Shown here in pieces: positions 1 through 9,600 of a stretch of 64,000 nucleotides of DNA. Made by a program: the position numbers and the translations under genes. The notes under the pieces are model-generated. The model ran no database searches. It saw nothing but the letters and a program-made list of their open reading frames with translations, and was not told the origin of the DNA. Source of the DNA: Streptomyces yangpuensis (lineage in GTDB: Bacteria; Actinomycetota; Actinomycetes; Streptomycetales; Streptomycetaceae); the NCBI RefSeq assembly GCF_001005295.1, contig NZ_LBMK01000008.1, positions 104,981 through 168,980 of the forward strand. The letters are read 5' to 3'. Each line of letters opens with the position of its first letter. Positions within the stretch are counted from its first letter, which is position 1.

Positions 1-2237
1 GCCTTCACCAGCTCCAGGCTTTTGAGGGCGTTCTCGTCCGGGGCGGGCGCGCGCTGCTCCATCAGCGAGCCGATGATCAACTGGTCCTTGTTGTCGATCG
101 TCTTGTAGGCAGCCCACACGAAGGTTCCGCCGGCGGGTGTGCTGGAGCCGGTCTTGATACCGCGGATGCTCAGGTTCGAATCCGTCAGCAGGTGGTTGTT
201 GTTGACGAGCTTCTCACCCAGCCCCTTGACGGGTGCCTCGGGCAGGGCGACGATCGCGCGGAACGCATCGTCCTTCATCACCGCCTCGGCGAGCCTCAGC
301 TGGTCGGAAGCGGTGCTGACGGTGCCCGCGTCCAGACCGCTCGGGTCGGTGTACGTGGTGTCCTTCATCCCGAGTTCCCGGGCGGCGGCGTTCATCTTCT
401 CGACGAACGCGGCTTCGGAGTCGGTGCCTGTGTCCCAGCGCGCCAGCAGACGGGCGACGTTGTTGCCCGAGGGGATCATGAGCATCTTCAGCATGTCGTG
501 CTGGCTGAACTTCGAGCCGGCTGTGAGGCCCGTGATCCGGGACTCGTGCTCCGAAGTCCCGTCCGCCACGGTCTTCGCATCGACCGTGATGCTCGGACCG
601 GGCTCGGCCTTGCGCAGCGGGTGGTTCTTGAGGATCACGTAGGCCGTCATGATCTTGGCGACGCTGGCCGTCGGAACGGGCTTCTGCTCCCCGAAGGTCG
701 CGACGTCGCCGGAGCCGACGACGCGAACGGCGCCCTGACCCTTGGCGGGCCACGGTATGGCGACCTGCCCGTCGACGGTGTGCTCGGTCTCGGCGGAGAC
801 CAGCCGGGGGTCGGGCAGGGGCCGCAGCATCTGGCCGCCGATGCAGGCACCGACGAGCAGCAGCAGGATCGGCGTCCACACCTTGACGCGCCGCAGCACG
901 GTCCGGCGCGGGGTCTCCACCGGGGCAGGGGTGTTGGTGAGCTCGGCCAGCAGATCCAGCGGGGGCAGGGGCTGCGGTACGGGGGCCTGCGGCCGCGCCT
1001 GGGGCTGGGGGCGGGCCGTGGCGGGCGGCGCGGCGTCGGGGTCCTTGAGCGCGACGAACCGGCTCGTCCGCTCCGGATCCGGATCCGGATCCGAGTTCTC
1101 GTTCCGGGCCGCGGCCCAGGACGGCACCTTCCGAGCGGCGTCCTCCGGCGGGGACGTGGGCTTCGGCTCGGCGGTCTTCTTGGAAACGGGCGTTGCGGTA
1201 CCGGAGACCCGCCCCGAGCCGCCCTCAGCCTCGGGCTTGGGCTTCGGCGTGGCGGTCGTCTCGGGCTTGGGCACACGCAGGACCTGGGTCCGCGAGTTCC
1301 CGGCCTCGGGCCCGGCTTCGGCCCCGGGCTTCGGCGTGGCGGTCGCCTTGGGCTCGGGCACGCGCAGGACCTGAGTCCGCGAATCCTTCGCCTCGTCCTC
1401 GTCCTCGGCCTTGTTCTTGGCCTGGGCCTCCGGCTCGGCGGGGGCCTTGGCGCCGGGCGTTGCGGCGCCGGGCACACGCAGGATCTGGGTGCGCGAATCC
1501 GTCGCTTCGGCCTCCGCCCTGGGCTCGGGCTCCTGCTTGGCGGCGGCGCCGGCCTCAGGGGCGGGCTCGGCGGTCTTCTTGGGTTCCGGAGCTGCGGTGC
1601 CGGGCACGCGCAGGACCTGGGTCCGCGAGTTCTCGGCCTCGGGCTCGGCTTCGGCCCCGGGCTTCGGCGTGGCGGTCGCCTTGGGCTCGGGCACGCGCAG
1701 CACCTGGGTGCGCGAGTCCTTCGCGTCGGCCTCGGGTTCGGGCTCCGGCTCCGACGTGGCGGATTCCTTGGGTTCGGGCGCCCTGGCCCCGGGCGTTGTG
1801 GTGCCCGGTGCGCGCAGGACCCTGCTGCGCGGATCCTCCGCGTCGGTCTCGTGCTCGGCCTTGGGGTCGCTGTCCGGCGTGTCGGTGTCGGTGTCGGGGG
1901 CGGTGGGAGGCTCCGACTCGGTCTGCGCTGCCCGTGCTTCGGATTCGGGCGCGGCGTCCGCCCCCTCGACCTCACCCTCCGGCCGGCTTCCCGCCTCGGC
2001 CCCCGGCTCGGCCTCTTCCTCGGTCTCGGCGGCGGGTCGCGCGTCCTCCTGCTTCTTCGTCTCGGTCGGCCCCGGCTCCGAAGAGCCCGGAGAGCCCGTC
2101 GAGTCCTCCGCCTCTGTGCCGGTCTCCGTGTCTGCCGCCGCGGGCGACGCCGCCTTCTCGGGTTCCTCCCCCGTGACGGTGGTTCCCTCGCTCTTCGGGT
2201 CGTCCGAGGAACCGCCCGTCACCGTTACCGCCTTCAT
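1..2237 (-). CDS. D-alanyl-D-alanine carboxypeptidase (peptidase S11) with long repeat-rich cytoplasmic arm, 3' end cut off
   Basis: Penicillin-binding DD-carboxypeptidase that trims the terminal D-Ala of peptidoglycan stem peptides outside the membrane. The three S11 motifs are visible: SVAK near residue 522, SGN near 587 and KTG near 694. A single membrane segment (WTPILLLLVGACIGG) lies near residue 445, so the catalytic domain is extracellular and about 440 residues lie in the cytoplasm. That arm is Pro/Glu/Ala-rich and holds six copies of a nonapeptide close to SRTQVLRVP separated by acidic or PKP-type linkers, plus a DPDPDPE stretch from a GGATCC repeat. The ATG at 2237 opens the frame that carries all motifs. 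The C-terminus lies beyond the window start. Family call is firm; the arm's role is unknown, possibly a phosphorylation or docking platform. Confidence 0.9.
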   Translation of the reverse strand, partial: MKAVTVTGGSSDDPKSEGTTVTGEEPEKAASPAAADTETGTEAEDSTGSPGSSEPGPTETKKQEDARPAAETEEEAEPGAEAGSRPEGEVEGADAAPESEARAAQTESEPPTAPDTDTDTPDSDPKAEHETDAEDPRSRVLRAPGTTTPGARAPEPKESATSEPEPEPEADAKDSRTQVLRVPEPKATATPKPGAEAEPEAENSRTQVLRVPGTAAPEPKKTAEPAPEAGAAAKQEPEPRAEAEATDSRTQILRVPGAATPGAKAPAEPEAQAKNKAEDEDEAKDSRTQVLRVPEPKATATPKPGAEAGPEAGNSRTQVLRVPKPETTATPKPKPEAEGGSGRVSGTATPVSKKTAEPKPTSPPEDAARKVPSWAAARNENSDPDPDPERTSRFVALKDPDAAPPATARPQPQARPQAPVPQPLPPLDLLAELTNTPAPVETPRRTVLRRVKVWTPILLLLVGACIGGQMLRPLPDPRLVSAETEHTVDGQVAIPWPAKGQGAVRVVGSGDVATFGEQKPVPTASVAKIMTAYVILKNHPLRKAEPGPSITVDAKTVADGTSEHESRITGLTAGSKFSQHDMLKMLMIPSGNNVARLLARWDTGTDSEAAFVEKMNAAARELGMKDTTYTDPSGLDAGTVSTASDQLRLAEAVMKDDAFRAIVALPEAPVKGLGEKLVNNNHLLTDSNLSIRGIKTGSSTPAGGTFVWAAYKTIDNKDQLIIGSLMEQRAPAPDENALKSLELVK
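1270..1845 (-). repeat. Six-copy nonapeptide repeat region inside the carboxypeptidase arm
   Basis: Six segments encode close variants of SRTQVLRVP (minus strand, near 1277, 1370, 1480, 1612, 1700 and 1812). The one nearest the N-terminus is SRVLRAP, and one copy reads SRTQILRVP. Linkers of about 30-40 residues alternate Pro-Lys and Glu-Ala rich sequence. The repeats stay similar at both DNA and protein level, suggesting unequal crossing-over under selection to keep the Arg-Thr-x-Leu core. Confidence 0.8.
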
Positions 2238-2352
2238 CCAAGCCCCGCCTTGCCGCTCACACTGTGCAGATACCGTGCGGCGAGGCCCTGAGAGGGCCCC
2301 GCCACACTGCTAGATGCGTGTCGCGCACCACACGTTCCCCCGGACCGATCTT

Positions 2353-2368
2353 GTGACCGTTCGGTCAT
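2353..2368. promoter_or_regulatory. Palindromic operator, TetR-like
   Basis: GTGACCGTTCGGTCAT contains TGACCG and CGGTCA arms around a 2-bp centre. It lies between the divergent carboxypeptidase and acyltransferase genes. A near-identical 16-mer occurs at 8232-8247 before an acyl-CoA ligase. Binding by a TetR-type regulator is inference. Confidence 0.45.
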
Positions 2369-2460
2369 ATTCGGTGAGTACGGCTACTCATGACCGCCCC
2401 GGCCGCCCCGCCGACGATGGACCGCAACACCACCGCCCGCACCACCGAACGGGGCCGTCC

Positions 2461-3126
2461 ATGCTCAGCCGAATCGCCGCCGCCCTGGTCCCCGCCTTCG
2501 GGCGGCTGACCGTCACCGCCGACCCCGGCGCCCGGCCCGCCACCGGTTCCATCCTCGTGGCCAACCACACCTCCCTCGCCGACCCCGCCGTCGTGGTCGC
2601 GGCCCTGCGCCGGCACGGGATCGAGCCGGTCATCCTGGCCACCGCCGGACTGTGGCGTGTACCGCTGCTCGGGCCGGCCCTGCGGCGCGAGGGGCACATC
2701 GCCGTGCACCGCGGGACCGCCCGCGCCGCGGACTCCCTGGACGCCGCCGCCGTCGCCCTCGCCTCGGGCCGCAGCGTGCTGCTGTACGGCGAGGGCGGGC
2801 TGCCGACGCGCCGCGACGCGGGGGAGGCCGCTCCGGGCCCCTTCCGCAGCGGCCTGGCCCGGCTCGCCGCCGCGACCGGAGCCCCCGTCGTGCCGGTGGG
2901 CCAGGCCGGCTCCCGCCGCCTGTGCTCGGGCAGCGGCGCCAAGCAGCTCGCCGGGGTCTTCACGGCGCCGTTGCGGCGCCCCTGCCTCCACGTGCACATC
3001 GGTTCGCCGCTGCACCTCCCCGACCGGGTGCCGGAGGCGACCGACCGCGCCCGTGAGGCCGTCACCGCGGCCTGGCGCACCGCCGCGTCCGCCGTCGGGG
3101 AGGGCGCCTGCGCGGCGGCGGCATGA
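2461..3126 (+). CDS. Lysophospholipid acyltransferase family protein (PlsC-like)
   Basis: Likely transfers an acyl chain to lysophosphatidate or a similar acceptor at the membrane. The HX4D catalytic motif is present as NHTSLAD (residues about 34-40), followed by an EGG-x-P block near residue 112 (YGEGGLP) matching the FPEGT-type acceptor-binding motif, and a VVPV segment. From the ATG at 2461 the protein is 221 residues, normal for the family. Longer in-frame starts exist at 2314 (ATG) and 2374 (GTG), but the added sequence is low complexity, and the 2314 start would put the palindrome at 2353-2368 inside the gene. The ribosome site is weak for every start, so the start is uncertain. Substrate specificity cannot be read. 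Confidence 0.82.
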   Translation: MLSRIAAALVPAFGRLTVTADPGARPATGSILVANHTSLADPAVVVAALRRHGIEPVILATAGLWRVPLLGPALRREGHIAVHRGTARAADSLDAAAVALASGRSVLLYGEGGLPTRRDAGEAAPGPFRSGLARLAAATGAPVVPVGQAGSRRLCSGSGAKQLAGVFTAPLRRPCLHVHIGSPLHLPDRVPEATDRAREAVTAAWRTAASAVGEGACAAAA

Positions 3127-3154
3127 CGGCTCGCCCGGTGACGGCGTACTCCCC

Positions 3155-3586
3155 TCAGAGGAGCGGCTTCTCGAAGCTGAAGGCGGTCACGGCCATCCGC
3201 TCACGGAAGTAGAAGCGGTGCGCGTCGGTCCGCTGGGTGCCGGAGTCCAGGGTGAGGGCGGTGCACCGGGCGGCCCGGGCGTGCTGCTCCAGGTGCGCGA
3301 GCAGCGCGTGGCCCACCCCGGTGGAACGGGACGCGGCCGAGGTGACCAGATCGTCGACGTAGAGCTTGCGGACCATGGAGGTGGTGGCGACGACGCGCCA
3401 GCCCGCCGCGCCCACGCACACCCCGTCCGTGTCGTAGGCCGCCGTGAAGCGCAGCCCCTGGCCCTGCCCCTCCGCGAGGACCGAGAGGAAGAGCTCCTCG
3501 GTGAGGTGGGGACGCAGTTCGAGCAGCACGGGAAGCAGGTCGGCGGTGAGCCGGGCGTCGCCGGACTCCAGGTCGATGATCTTCAT
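3155..3586 (-). CDS. GNAT family N-acetyltransferase
   Basis: Small (143 aa) acetyl-CoA-dependent acetyltransferase. The GNAT core is visible: VRKLYVDDLVT strand followed by the acetyl-CoA loop region RSTGVGHALLAHLEQHAR (the usual Q/RxxGxG/A appears as RSTGVG), then a C-terminal LDSGTQRTDAHRFYFR segment typical of the fold. It ends at 3155 convergent with the acyltransferase, 28 bp apart. The ATG at 3586 follows TACGCT by 6 nt on the minus strand, so the message is probably leaderless; no Shine-Dalgarno is seen. Substrate unknown. Confidence 0.85.
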   Translation of the reverse strand: MKIIDLESGDARLTADLLPVLLELRPHLTEELFLSVLAEGQGQGLRFTAAYDTDGVCVGAAGWRVVATTSMVRKLYVDDLVTSAASRSTGVGHALLAHLEQHARAARCTALTLDSGTQRTDAHRFYFRERMAVTAFSFEKPLL

Positions 3587-3592
3587 GCGGGC

Positions 3593-3598
3593 AGCGTA
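3593..3598 (-). promoter_or_regulatory. -10 element of a probable leaderless promoter
   Basis: TACGCT on the minus strand lies 6 nt before the ATG of the GNAT gene (start 3586), which has no ribosome site. Confidence 0.45.
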
Positions 3599-3781
3599 AC
3601 CCGGCACACCGGGCGCACCGGGGCGGGCGACGCGGCAGCACGGCGGCGACGACCCGGCACCGCGGCGGAGCGGCGATCTCGCGCGGTTCCGGCCGACGTG
3701 TCGAAATGGGAGGGACGGCTCCGACGTCCCGTGCGAGAGGCTCCCGATCCAGGAGCCCGCGACCAGAAGGAGTGGCACTCC

Positions 3782-4197
3782 ATGAAGTACATGCTGATGG
3801 TTCTCGGGAGTCAGGCGGACTACGACGCCATGGGCGGCCGGGCGAGCAGCGGCAACCCCGCGTGGTCGGAGGCGGAGCTGAAGGCGATGTTCGACTACAT
3901 GGGCGCCCTGAACGACGACCTCGCCGAGTCGGGCGAATGGGTGGACGGACAGGGACTCACCGAACCCCGCCAGGCCCGGCTGGTCACCTCGGGTCCCGAC
4001 GGCGCACCCGTGATCTCCGACGGGCCGTACGGCGAGGCCAAGGAGGTGCTGGCCGGCTACTGGATCGTCGACGTCCCCGATTTCGCCAGGGCCGCCGAGA
4101 TCGCCGCCCGGGCCCACGCCTGCCCGGTACCCGAAGGGGCACCCAACTACCCGGTCGTCGTCCAGCCCGTCGACTCCGCCTCGGGCGCCGAAATGTG

Positions 4198-4198
<1 letters not shown>
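3782..4198 (+). CDS. YCII/DGPF-domain protein, partner of the ECF42 sigma factor
   Basis: A 138-residue protein of the YCII-related (DGPF) family. It opens MKYMLMVLG, a hallmark of these proteins, and carries the DGPY version of the DGPF motif (SDGPYGEAKEVLAGYW). A strong ribosome site (AGAAGGAG) precedes the ATG at 3782. Its stop overlaps the start of the next gene (TGATG), so the two are translationally coupled. DGPF genes are the characteristic neighbours of ECF42 sigma factors and are thought to be their regulatory targets; whether this one has enzyme activity is not known. Confidence 0.9.
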
Positions 4199-5505
<1,307 letters not shown>

Positions 5506-5570
5506 GTCCGCCATGGCGGGCACCGGCGTCCGTATGCCGGACACCGTCCACCGTTGTCGGACCCCGGCCC

Positions 5571-5576
5571 TACTCT
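5571..5576 (+). promoter_or_regulatory. -10 element of a leaderless promoter
   Basis: TACTCT lies 7 nt before the GTG at 5584, and no ribosome site is present. This is the spacing expected when transcription starts at the first base of the start codon. Confidence 0.5.
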
Positions 5577-5583
5577 TGATCAC

Positions 5584-5763
5584 GTGAGCCCGACCCCTGA
5601 CGACTTCGCCCCCGAACGCTCCCTCGCCGAGATCAACGCCGACATCCGCTGTCTCTTCGCGCGCGCCGAAGGCCGCCTCACCGACTCAGAGCGCGTCCGC
5701 CACGCCGCACTGCTCCAGGAATGGGCCACGGCCGTACGGGCCTCGGTGGTCCCGGCCGCCTAG
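5584..5763 (+). CDS. Small conserved hypothetical protein
   Basis: A 59-residue acidic helical protein (PERSLAEINADIRCLFARAEGRL, then RVRHAALLQEWATAVR). The sequence looks like two amphipathic helices with no signal or membrane segment. The GTG at 5584 is favoured over an upstream TTG at 5554 because a TACTCT box sits 7 nt before it, making the transcript leaderless. Codon use matches real genes in the window. Function unknown. Confidence 0.7.
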   Translation: MSPTPDDFAPERSLAEINADIRCLFARAEGRLTDSERVRHAALLQEWATAVRASVVPAA

Positions 5764-5822
5764 GCGGCCCCCGCGCATACCCCCGGGCGTCGCCCGTTCG
5801 GGTGTCCTGCGATCATCGCGGC

Positions 5823-6353
5823 GTGACGAGAACACCTGATCCGCGGCCCGACGAAGCCACCCTCGAGGACCTGAGGTCCGCGTTCCCGGCCGAGCGGCGC
5901 GAACCGGCCCTCGGATACCCGGCCGTCGAGGCGTGGGAGACGGAGAACGGGGTGACGCTGCCGGAGCCCTACCGGTCGTTCGTCGCCGAGATCAGCAACG
6001 GGTCCGGCCCGGGTCCGCTCGACGGGGGGCTGCAACCCCTGGGGCACGTGCCCGCGTGCTGGGCGGCCGGTGCGTCGCCGCGGCGACCGGACGTGGTGTT
6101 CCCGCTGGAGGCGGAGTGGATCTGGGAGGACGACGAGTCCGTCGAGGAAGATGAGGACGCCCGGATCGAGGCGGTGTTCTCCGACGGGTCGGTGGTGCTC
6201 TCGGCACAGGACACCCGGTCGTTCTGGCTCCTGGTGACCACGGGACCGCAGCGCGGCCGGGTGTGGCTGGTCGCGGACGTGGGCGCCAGCCCCGCTCCCG
6301 ACGGCGAGCCCGCGGGATTCGCGGAGTGGGTACGGGCCAGGCAGGCCGGCTGA
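5823..6353 (+). CDS. SMI1/KNR4 (SUKH) family protein
   Basis: A 176-residue cytoplasmic protein. The N-terminal part fits the SMI1/KNR4 pattern: an ALGYPAVEAWETENGVTLPEPYRSF block with the conserved Leu-Pro-x-x-Tyr-x-x-Phe, then EISNGSGPG and a leucine-poor beta region. In bacteria this superfamily includes toxin-immunity proteins, but no polymorphic toxin gene is adjacent, so an immunity role is not supported here. It starts at a GTG with no clear ribosome site; GATCAT lies 6 nt upstream and may be a weak -10 for a leaderless message. Confidence 0.75.
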   Translation: MTRTPDPRPDEATLEDLRSAFPAERREPALGYPAVEAWETENGVTLPEPYRSFVAEISNGSGPGPLDGGLQPLGHVPACWAAGASPRRPDVVFPLEAEWIWEDDESVEEDEDARIEAVFSDGSVVLSAQDTRSFWLLVTTGPQRGRVWLVADVGASPAPDGEPAGFAEWVRARQAG

Positions 6354-6386
6354 CGGTCCGTCGGCGCGGCGGGCACGGCCGCCCGC

Positions 6387-6707
6387 TCAGCCGGCGCCGG
6401 GCGCCGGCCGGGCGAGGAGCCGCCGGAGCCACCGGGTGCGGGCCTCACGGGCGTCCCGGCTGAGGGCCGCGTCCGGTGCGAAGGTGCCCAAACCGTGGAA
6501 CGCCCCGGGCCACACATGCAGTTCGGCCCGGCCGCCCGCCTGCCGGATCGCGTCGGCGTAGGCCACGTCCTCGTCCTCGTCCCTGAACGTCTCCGCCGGC
6601 CCGACGCCGATACAGGCCGGGGGCAGCCCCGACAGATCGGCGGCCCGCGCGGGCGCCGCACACCGCCCCCCACCCCCGGAACCGGCCCGGTTTCCCACGA
6701 GATCCAT
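6387..6707 (-). pseudogene. C-terminal remnant of an alpha/beta hydrolase (HSL-type esterase)
   Basis: This reading frame encodes only the last 100 or so residues of a hormone-sensitive-lipase-type esterase: LSGLPPACIGVGPAETFRDEDEDVAYADAIRQAGG, then HVWPGAFHGLG. The Asp and His of the catalytic triad are here, but the oxyanion HGGG motif and the GDSAGG nucleophile elbow are missing, and no other frame upstream supplies them because the acyl-CoA ligase gene occupies that DNA. The ATG at 6707 is simply the first one; a GGGGAG abuts it. Best read as a truncated gene left by deletion, possibly still translated by coupling. Confidence 0.65.
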
Positions 6708-6715
6708 CTCCCCGG

Positions 6716-8203
6716 TCAACCACCCGCCGCGCGGGCTCGCAGCCGGCGTTTGTCCGGTTTTCCGCGGGGGGTGAGGGGGATGGCTCGTACCCAGAAGACG
6801 GTCGTGGGCCGGTGGGCGCGGGCCAGGGAGCGTTCCACCAGGGCGCAGGCCTCGTCGGCCGCCGCGGGACCCGGGGCGCAGCCCGCCGTCGGGACCAGGA
6901 AGGCGCACACCTCCTCGCCGGTGGTGTCGCTGTGCCGGCCCACCACCGCCGCCTGTGCCACGGCGGGATGCCGGGCCAGTGCCGCCTCGACCGGCACGCA
7001 GTACACGTTGTCCCCGTCGACCATCACCACGTCCACGGCCCGGTCGTCGAGGTACAGGTAGCCGTCCGCGTCGAAGTGCCCGAGGTCCCCGGTGCGCAGC
7101 CAGCCGTCCCGCAGCACCTCGGCCGTCGTCCCGGGCCGGCCCCAGTAGCCGGACATCATCGCCGCCGACCGGGTCCACACCTCGCCCGTGCGTCCGGCCG
7201 GTACCGCCCCGCCCCGCTTGTCGCGGACCTCGGCCTCCACGCCCTCGACGGGCCGTCCGACCGACCCCAGCAGCTCCGGCCGCCCGCCCACCGCCTCATC
7301 GTGGTCGGCCGGGGTCAGCCGGCAGATCACCCCCGCCTCGTTCGTGCCGTAGCCCTGCCGCCACCGCCCGCCCCAGCGCGTCACCGCCTCCCGTAGCCGC
7401 TCCGGGTGGACCGGGGAGTCCCCGTACGAGACCACCTCCAGCCCCGGCACCCCATGGGCGGTCACCGGATCGTCCAGCAGCCGGTACACCATCGACGTCG
7501 TCAGGTACGTGGACACCGCCCCCAGCCGCCGGCAGGCCGCCGCGAACTCCCGTGTCCCGAAGGGATCGAGGATCTCCACCCGGCCGCCGGCCCGGAACTG
7601 CTCAAGGCAGCGGCCCCCGGACCGCTGCGCGAGCGAGGTCACCGACAGGTAGTCGGTCTTCGCCCAGCCCGCGGGCCGTGCCGAGTTCCGCGCGGCCATC
7701 GCACCGAAGGTCGAGGCCACCCCCTTGGGCCGCCCCGTCGTCCCGCCGGTGTACGTCACCCGCGCCACGTCCTCGTCCCGCGCCCCCACCGGCACCGGCA
7801 CCGCCGCGCTCCGCCCAGCCCGCCGGACCGCCTCGTCCAGGTCCAGCCGGGGCGCGCCCGTAGCGGGCACCGGCACGTCGTGCAGCACCAGGTCCGGCCG
7901 GCAGTCCCGCAGGACGAAGTCCAGCCCGTACAGCGCTGGCCCGGCGACGACCTGCGTCAGCCGCGCACCCAGCAGATGCGCGGCGATCCGTACCAGCAGC
8001 ACCTCCGGCCGGTTCGTGCCCGCCACACAGGCGAGCCCCGAGCCGCGCCCGATCCCCGACTCGGCCAGCACCGCGGCGAGCCGCCGGGCCGCGTCGAGCA
8101 CGTCCCGGAACGACAGCACGACCGGGCCGGATCCGAGCGCGGGCCGTTCGGCGTTCCTCTCGAACGCCTCGACCAGCTCCGTGACATACCGCGCGGCCAC
8201 CAT
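6716..8203 (-). CDS. AMP-binding acyl-CoA ligase (fatty-acid CoA synthetase family)
   Basis: Activates a carboxylic acid as an acyl-adenylate and transfers it to CoA (495 aa). Adenylation motifs in order: A3 as YTGGTTGRPKGVA, A5 as GYGTNEAG, A7/A8 as RTGDLGHFDADGYLYLDDRAVDV, and the C-terminal lysine motif PLTPRGKPDKRRLR. The second residue of the usual YTSGTTG is Gly rather than Ser. The ATG at 8203 has GGAGAGG upstream at good spacing; an in-frame ATG at 8284 would add an Arg-rich tail with no ribosome site. It is divergent from a methyltransferase with an operator-like palindrome between them. Substrate not predictable. Confidence 0.88.
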   Translation of the reverse strand: MVAARYVTELVEAFERNAERPALGSGPVVLSFRDVLDAARRLAAVLAESGIGRGSGLACVAGTNRPEVLLVRIAAHLLGARLTQVVAGPALYGLDFVLRDCRPDLVLHDVPVPATGAPRLDLDEAVRRAGRSAAVPVPVGARDEDVARVTYTGGTTGRPKGVASTFGAMAARNSARPAGWAKTDYLSVTSLAQRSGGRCLEQFRAGGRVEILDPFGTREFAAACRRLGAVSTYLTTSMVYRLLDDPVTAHGVPGLEVVSYGDSPVHPERLREAVTRWGGRWRQGYGTNEAGVICRLTPADHDEAVGGRPELLGSVGRPVEGVEAEVRDKRGGAVPAGRTGEVWTRSAAMMSGYWGRPGTTAEVLRDGWLRTGDLGHFDADGYLYLDDRAVDVVMVDGDNVYCVPVEAALARHPAVAQAAVVGRHSDTTGEEVCAFLVPTAGCAPGPAAADEACALVERSLARAHRPTTVFWVRAIPLTPRGKPDKRRLRARAAGG

Positions 8204-8231
8204 GTGCGATCCGCCTCTCCCCGTACCGACG

Positions 8232-8247
8232 GTGATCGTACGGTCAC
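8232..8247. promoter_or_regulatory. Palindromic operator, second copy
   Basis: GTGATCGTACGGTCAC matches the site at 2353-2368 at 13 of 16 positions and is palindromic except for one pair. It lies about 30 bp upstream of the acyl-CoA ligase start. Both copies precede lipid-metabolism genes. Confidence 0.5.
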
Positions 8248-8320
8248 TCCTGCGCCGCGGGCCCCCACCACACCGGCGCCCCACTGCACGGAGGGCCGGC
8301 CCAGCGGCATCATGGGCGGC

Positions 8321-9058
8321 ATGACGACCGAATCCCGTGCTCGTTCATTCAGTTCCGCGGCGGCGCGCTACGCCGCGAACCGCCCCTCGTATCCGCCCGA
8401 GCTCTTCGACGCGCTGGCGGAACTGGCCGGCTTTCCCCTGGCCGGCGCCCGCGTCGCCGACGTGGGCGCGGGTACGGGAATCGCCACGTCCTTGCTGGAG
8501 GCGCGCGGCGCCCGCGTGGTGGGGGTGGAACCGGGCGAGGGCATGGCCGCCGAGTTCCGGCGCCGCAACCCCCGCACCCCGCTGGTCCGCGCGGACGGCA
8601 ACAGGCTGCCGCTGTCCTCCGGATGCCTGGACCTGCTGACGTACGCGCAGTCCTGGCACTGGACCGATCCGGACCGCGCCGTTCCCGAGGCGCTGCGGGT
8701 GCTGCGGCCGGGCGGCGCGCTCGCCATCTGGCACAACGACCCCGATGTCACGGTCGGATGGATCGCGGAGCAGCAGGCGCGCATCGAGGCCCGGTTCGGG
8801 CCCGGCTGGTACATCAACGAACGGGCCCGCCCACAGGACGGGCTGCGGTTCACCGATCGTCACCTGTCGTGGTCGCGCCGCGTCCCCGTCGACACGCACC
8901 TGGCCAAACTGTCCACCCATTCCCTCTTCCTCGTCGGCGAACCCGGGACGGACGGCTTCCTGGCCGACGAACGGGCCCTGCTGATACGGCGCTTCCCCGA
9001 CGGCTGGGTGGAAGAGCACTACGTGGTCGAGCTGAACGTGGCGGTCCGGAGAGCGTGA
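8321..9058 (+). CDS. Class I SAM-dependent methyltransferase
   Basis: A 245-residue methyltransferase. It has SAM-binding motif I as VADVGAGTGIAT (residues about 45-56), the acidic end of strand beta-2 (VVGVEPGEGM), and motif IV-like LDLLTYAQSWHWTDPDRAVPEALRVLRPGG. The SYPPELFDAL opening and the AQSWHW block are typical of the UbiE/YcgJ-type subgroup. The start could be ATG 8321 or the in-frame ATG 8312; a GGAGGG lies somewhat far upstream. Methyl acceptor unknown. Confidence 0.87.
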   Translation: MTTESRARSFSSAAARYAANRPSYPPELFDALAELAGFPLAGARVADVGAGTGIATSLLEARGARVVGVEPGEGMAAEFRRRNPRTPLVRADGNRLPLSSGCLDLLTYAQSWHWTDPDRAVPEALRVLRPGGALAIWHNDPDVTVGWIAEQQARIEARFGPGWYINERARPQDGLRFTDRHLSWSRRVPVDTHLAKLSTHSLFLVGEPGTDGFLADERALLIRRFPDGWVEEHYVVELNVAVRRA

Positions 9059-9186
9059 CGAGGCCGGGGAGATGAGGGCGGGGACGGGATGCCGCCGTTC
9101 GGGTGAAGGACCGGAACCCGCCGTCGCCCCGTCCGTTGATCAAGGCGCTTACCCCCATGCACTCGTGCGGACATAAGGACCCCCTG

Positions 9187-9600
9187 ATGCTCAAGAAGAT
9201 TATGGCCACCGCCGCCGCCACCGCATCCATCGTCGGCGCGGGCGCCGCCGTGGCGGCCCCGGCCATGGCCATCGGCAACGACAACGGTGTCAACACTGTC
9301 AACGGCAACGGTGCCCAGCAGATCTACGGCAACCAGAAGACCCACGGCGACCAGAGCCCGCAGCTCGGCCTGGTCCAGGGCACGCTGAACAAGCCCTGCA
9401 TCGGTCTGCCGGTGAAGGTCAACGCCCAGTCCGTGCTGGCGCTCATCGCCAACGTCGGCGTCCAGGACATCAACGTCCTGTCCAACCCGCAGAACCAGCA
9501 GTGCACCGAGAACTCCACCCAGGCCAAGGGTGACGAGCCGCTCTCGCACATCCTGGACAACATCCCGGTCCTGTCGGGCAACGTCTCGGCCGGCAGCTGA
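9187..9600 (+). CDS. Rodlin family protein (RdlA/RdlB-like)
   Basis: Secreted surface protein of 137 residues. The first 28 residues are a signal peptide (MLKKIMATAAATASIVGAG, then AAPAMA). The mature part matches rodlins: GNDNGVNTVNGNGAQQIYGN, SPQLGLVQGTLNKPCIGLPVKVN, and NPQNQQCTENSTQAK, with the two spaced cysteines. Rodlins form the paired-rod layer with chaplins on aerial hyphae and spores. Usually two rodlin genes lie close together and divergent; here there is one, with no chaplin beside it. The ATG at 9187 follows AAGGA at good spacing. Confidence 0.9.
   Translation: MLKKIMATAAATASIVGAGAAVAAPAMAIGNDNGVNTVNGNGAQQIYGNQKTHGDQSPQLGLVQGTLNKPCIGLPVKVNAQSVLALIANVGVQDINVLSNPQNQQCTENSTQAKGDEPLSHILDNIPVLSGNVSAGS

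Noticed and set aside
192..2291. A 700-codon plus-strand frame at the window start, rich in Gly-Leu-Arg
   Set aside because: It is the antisense image of the repeat-rich carboxypeptidase arm; the repeated look is inherited from that gene.
5823..6353. SUKH protein as an immunity gene of a toxin system
   Set aside because: No toxin, secretion or polymorphic-toxin domain lies nearby, so context gives no support.
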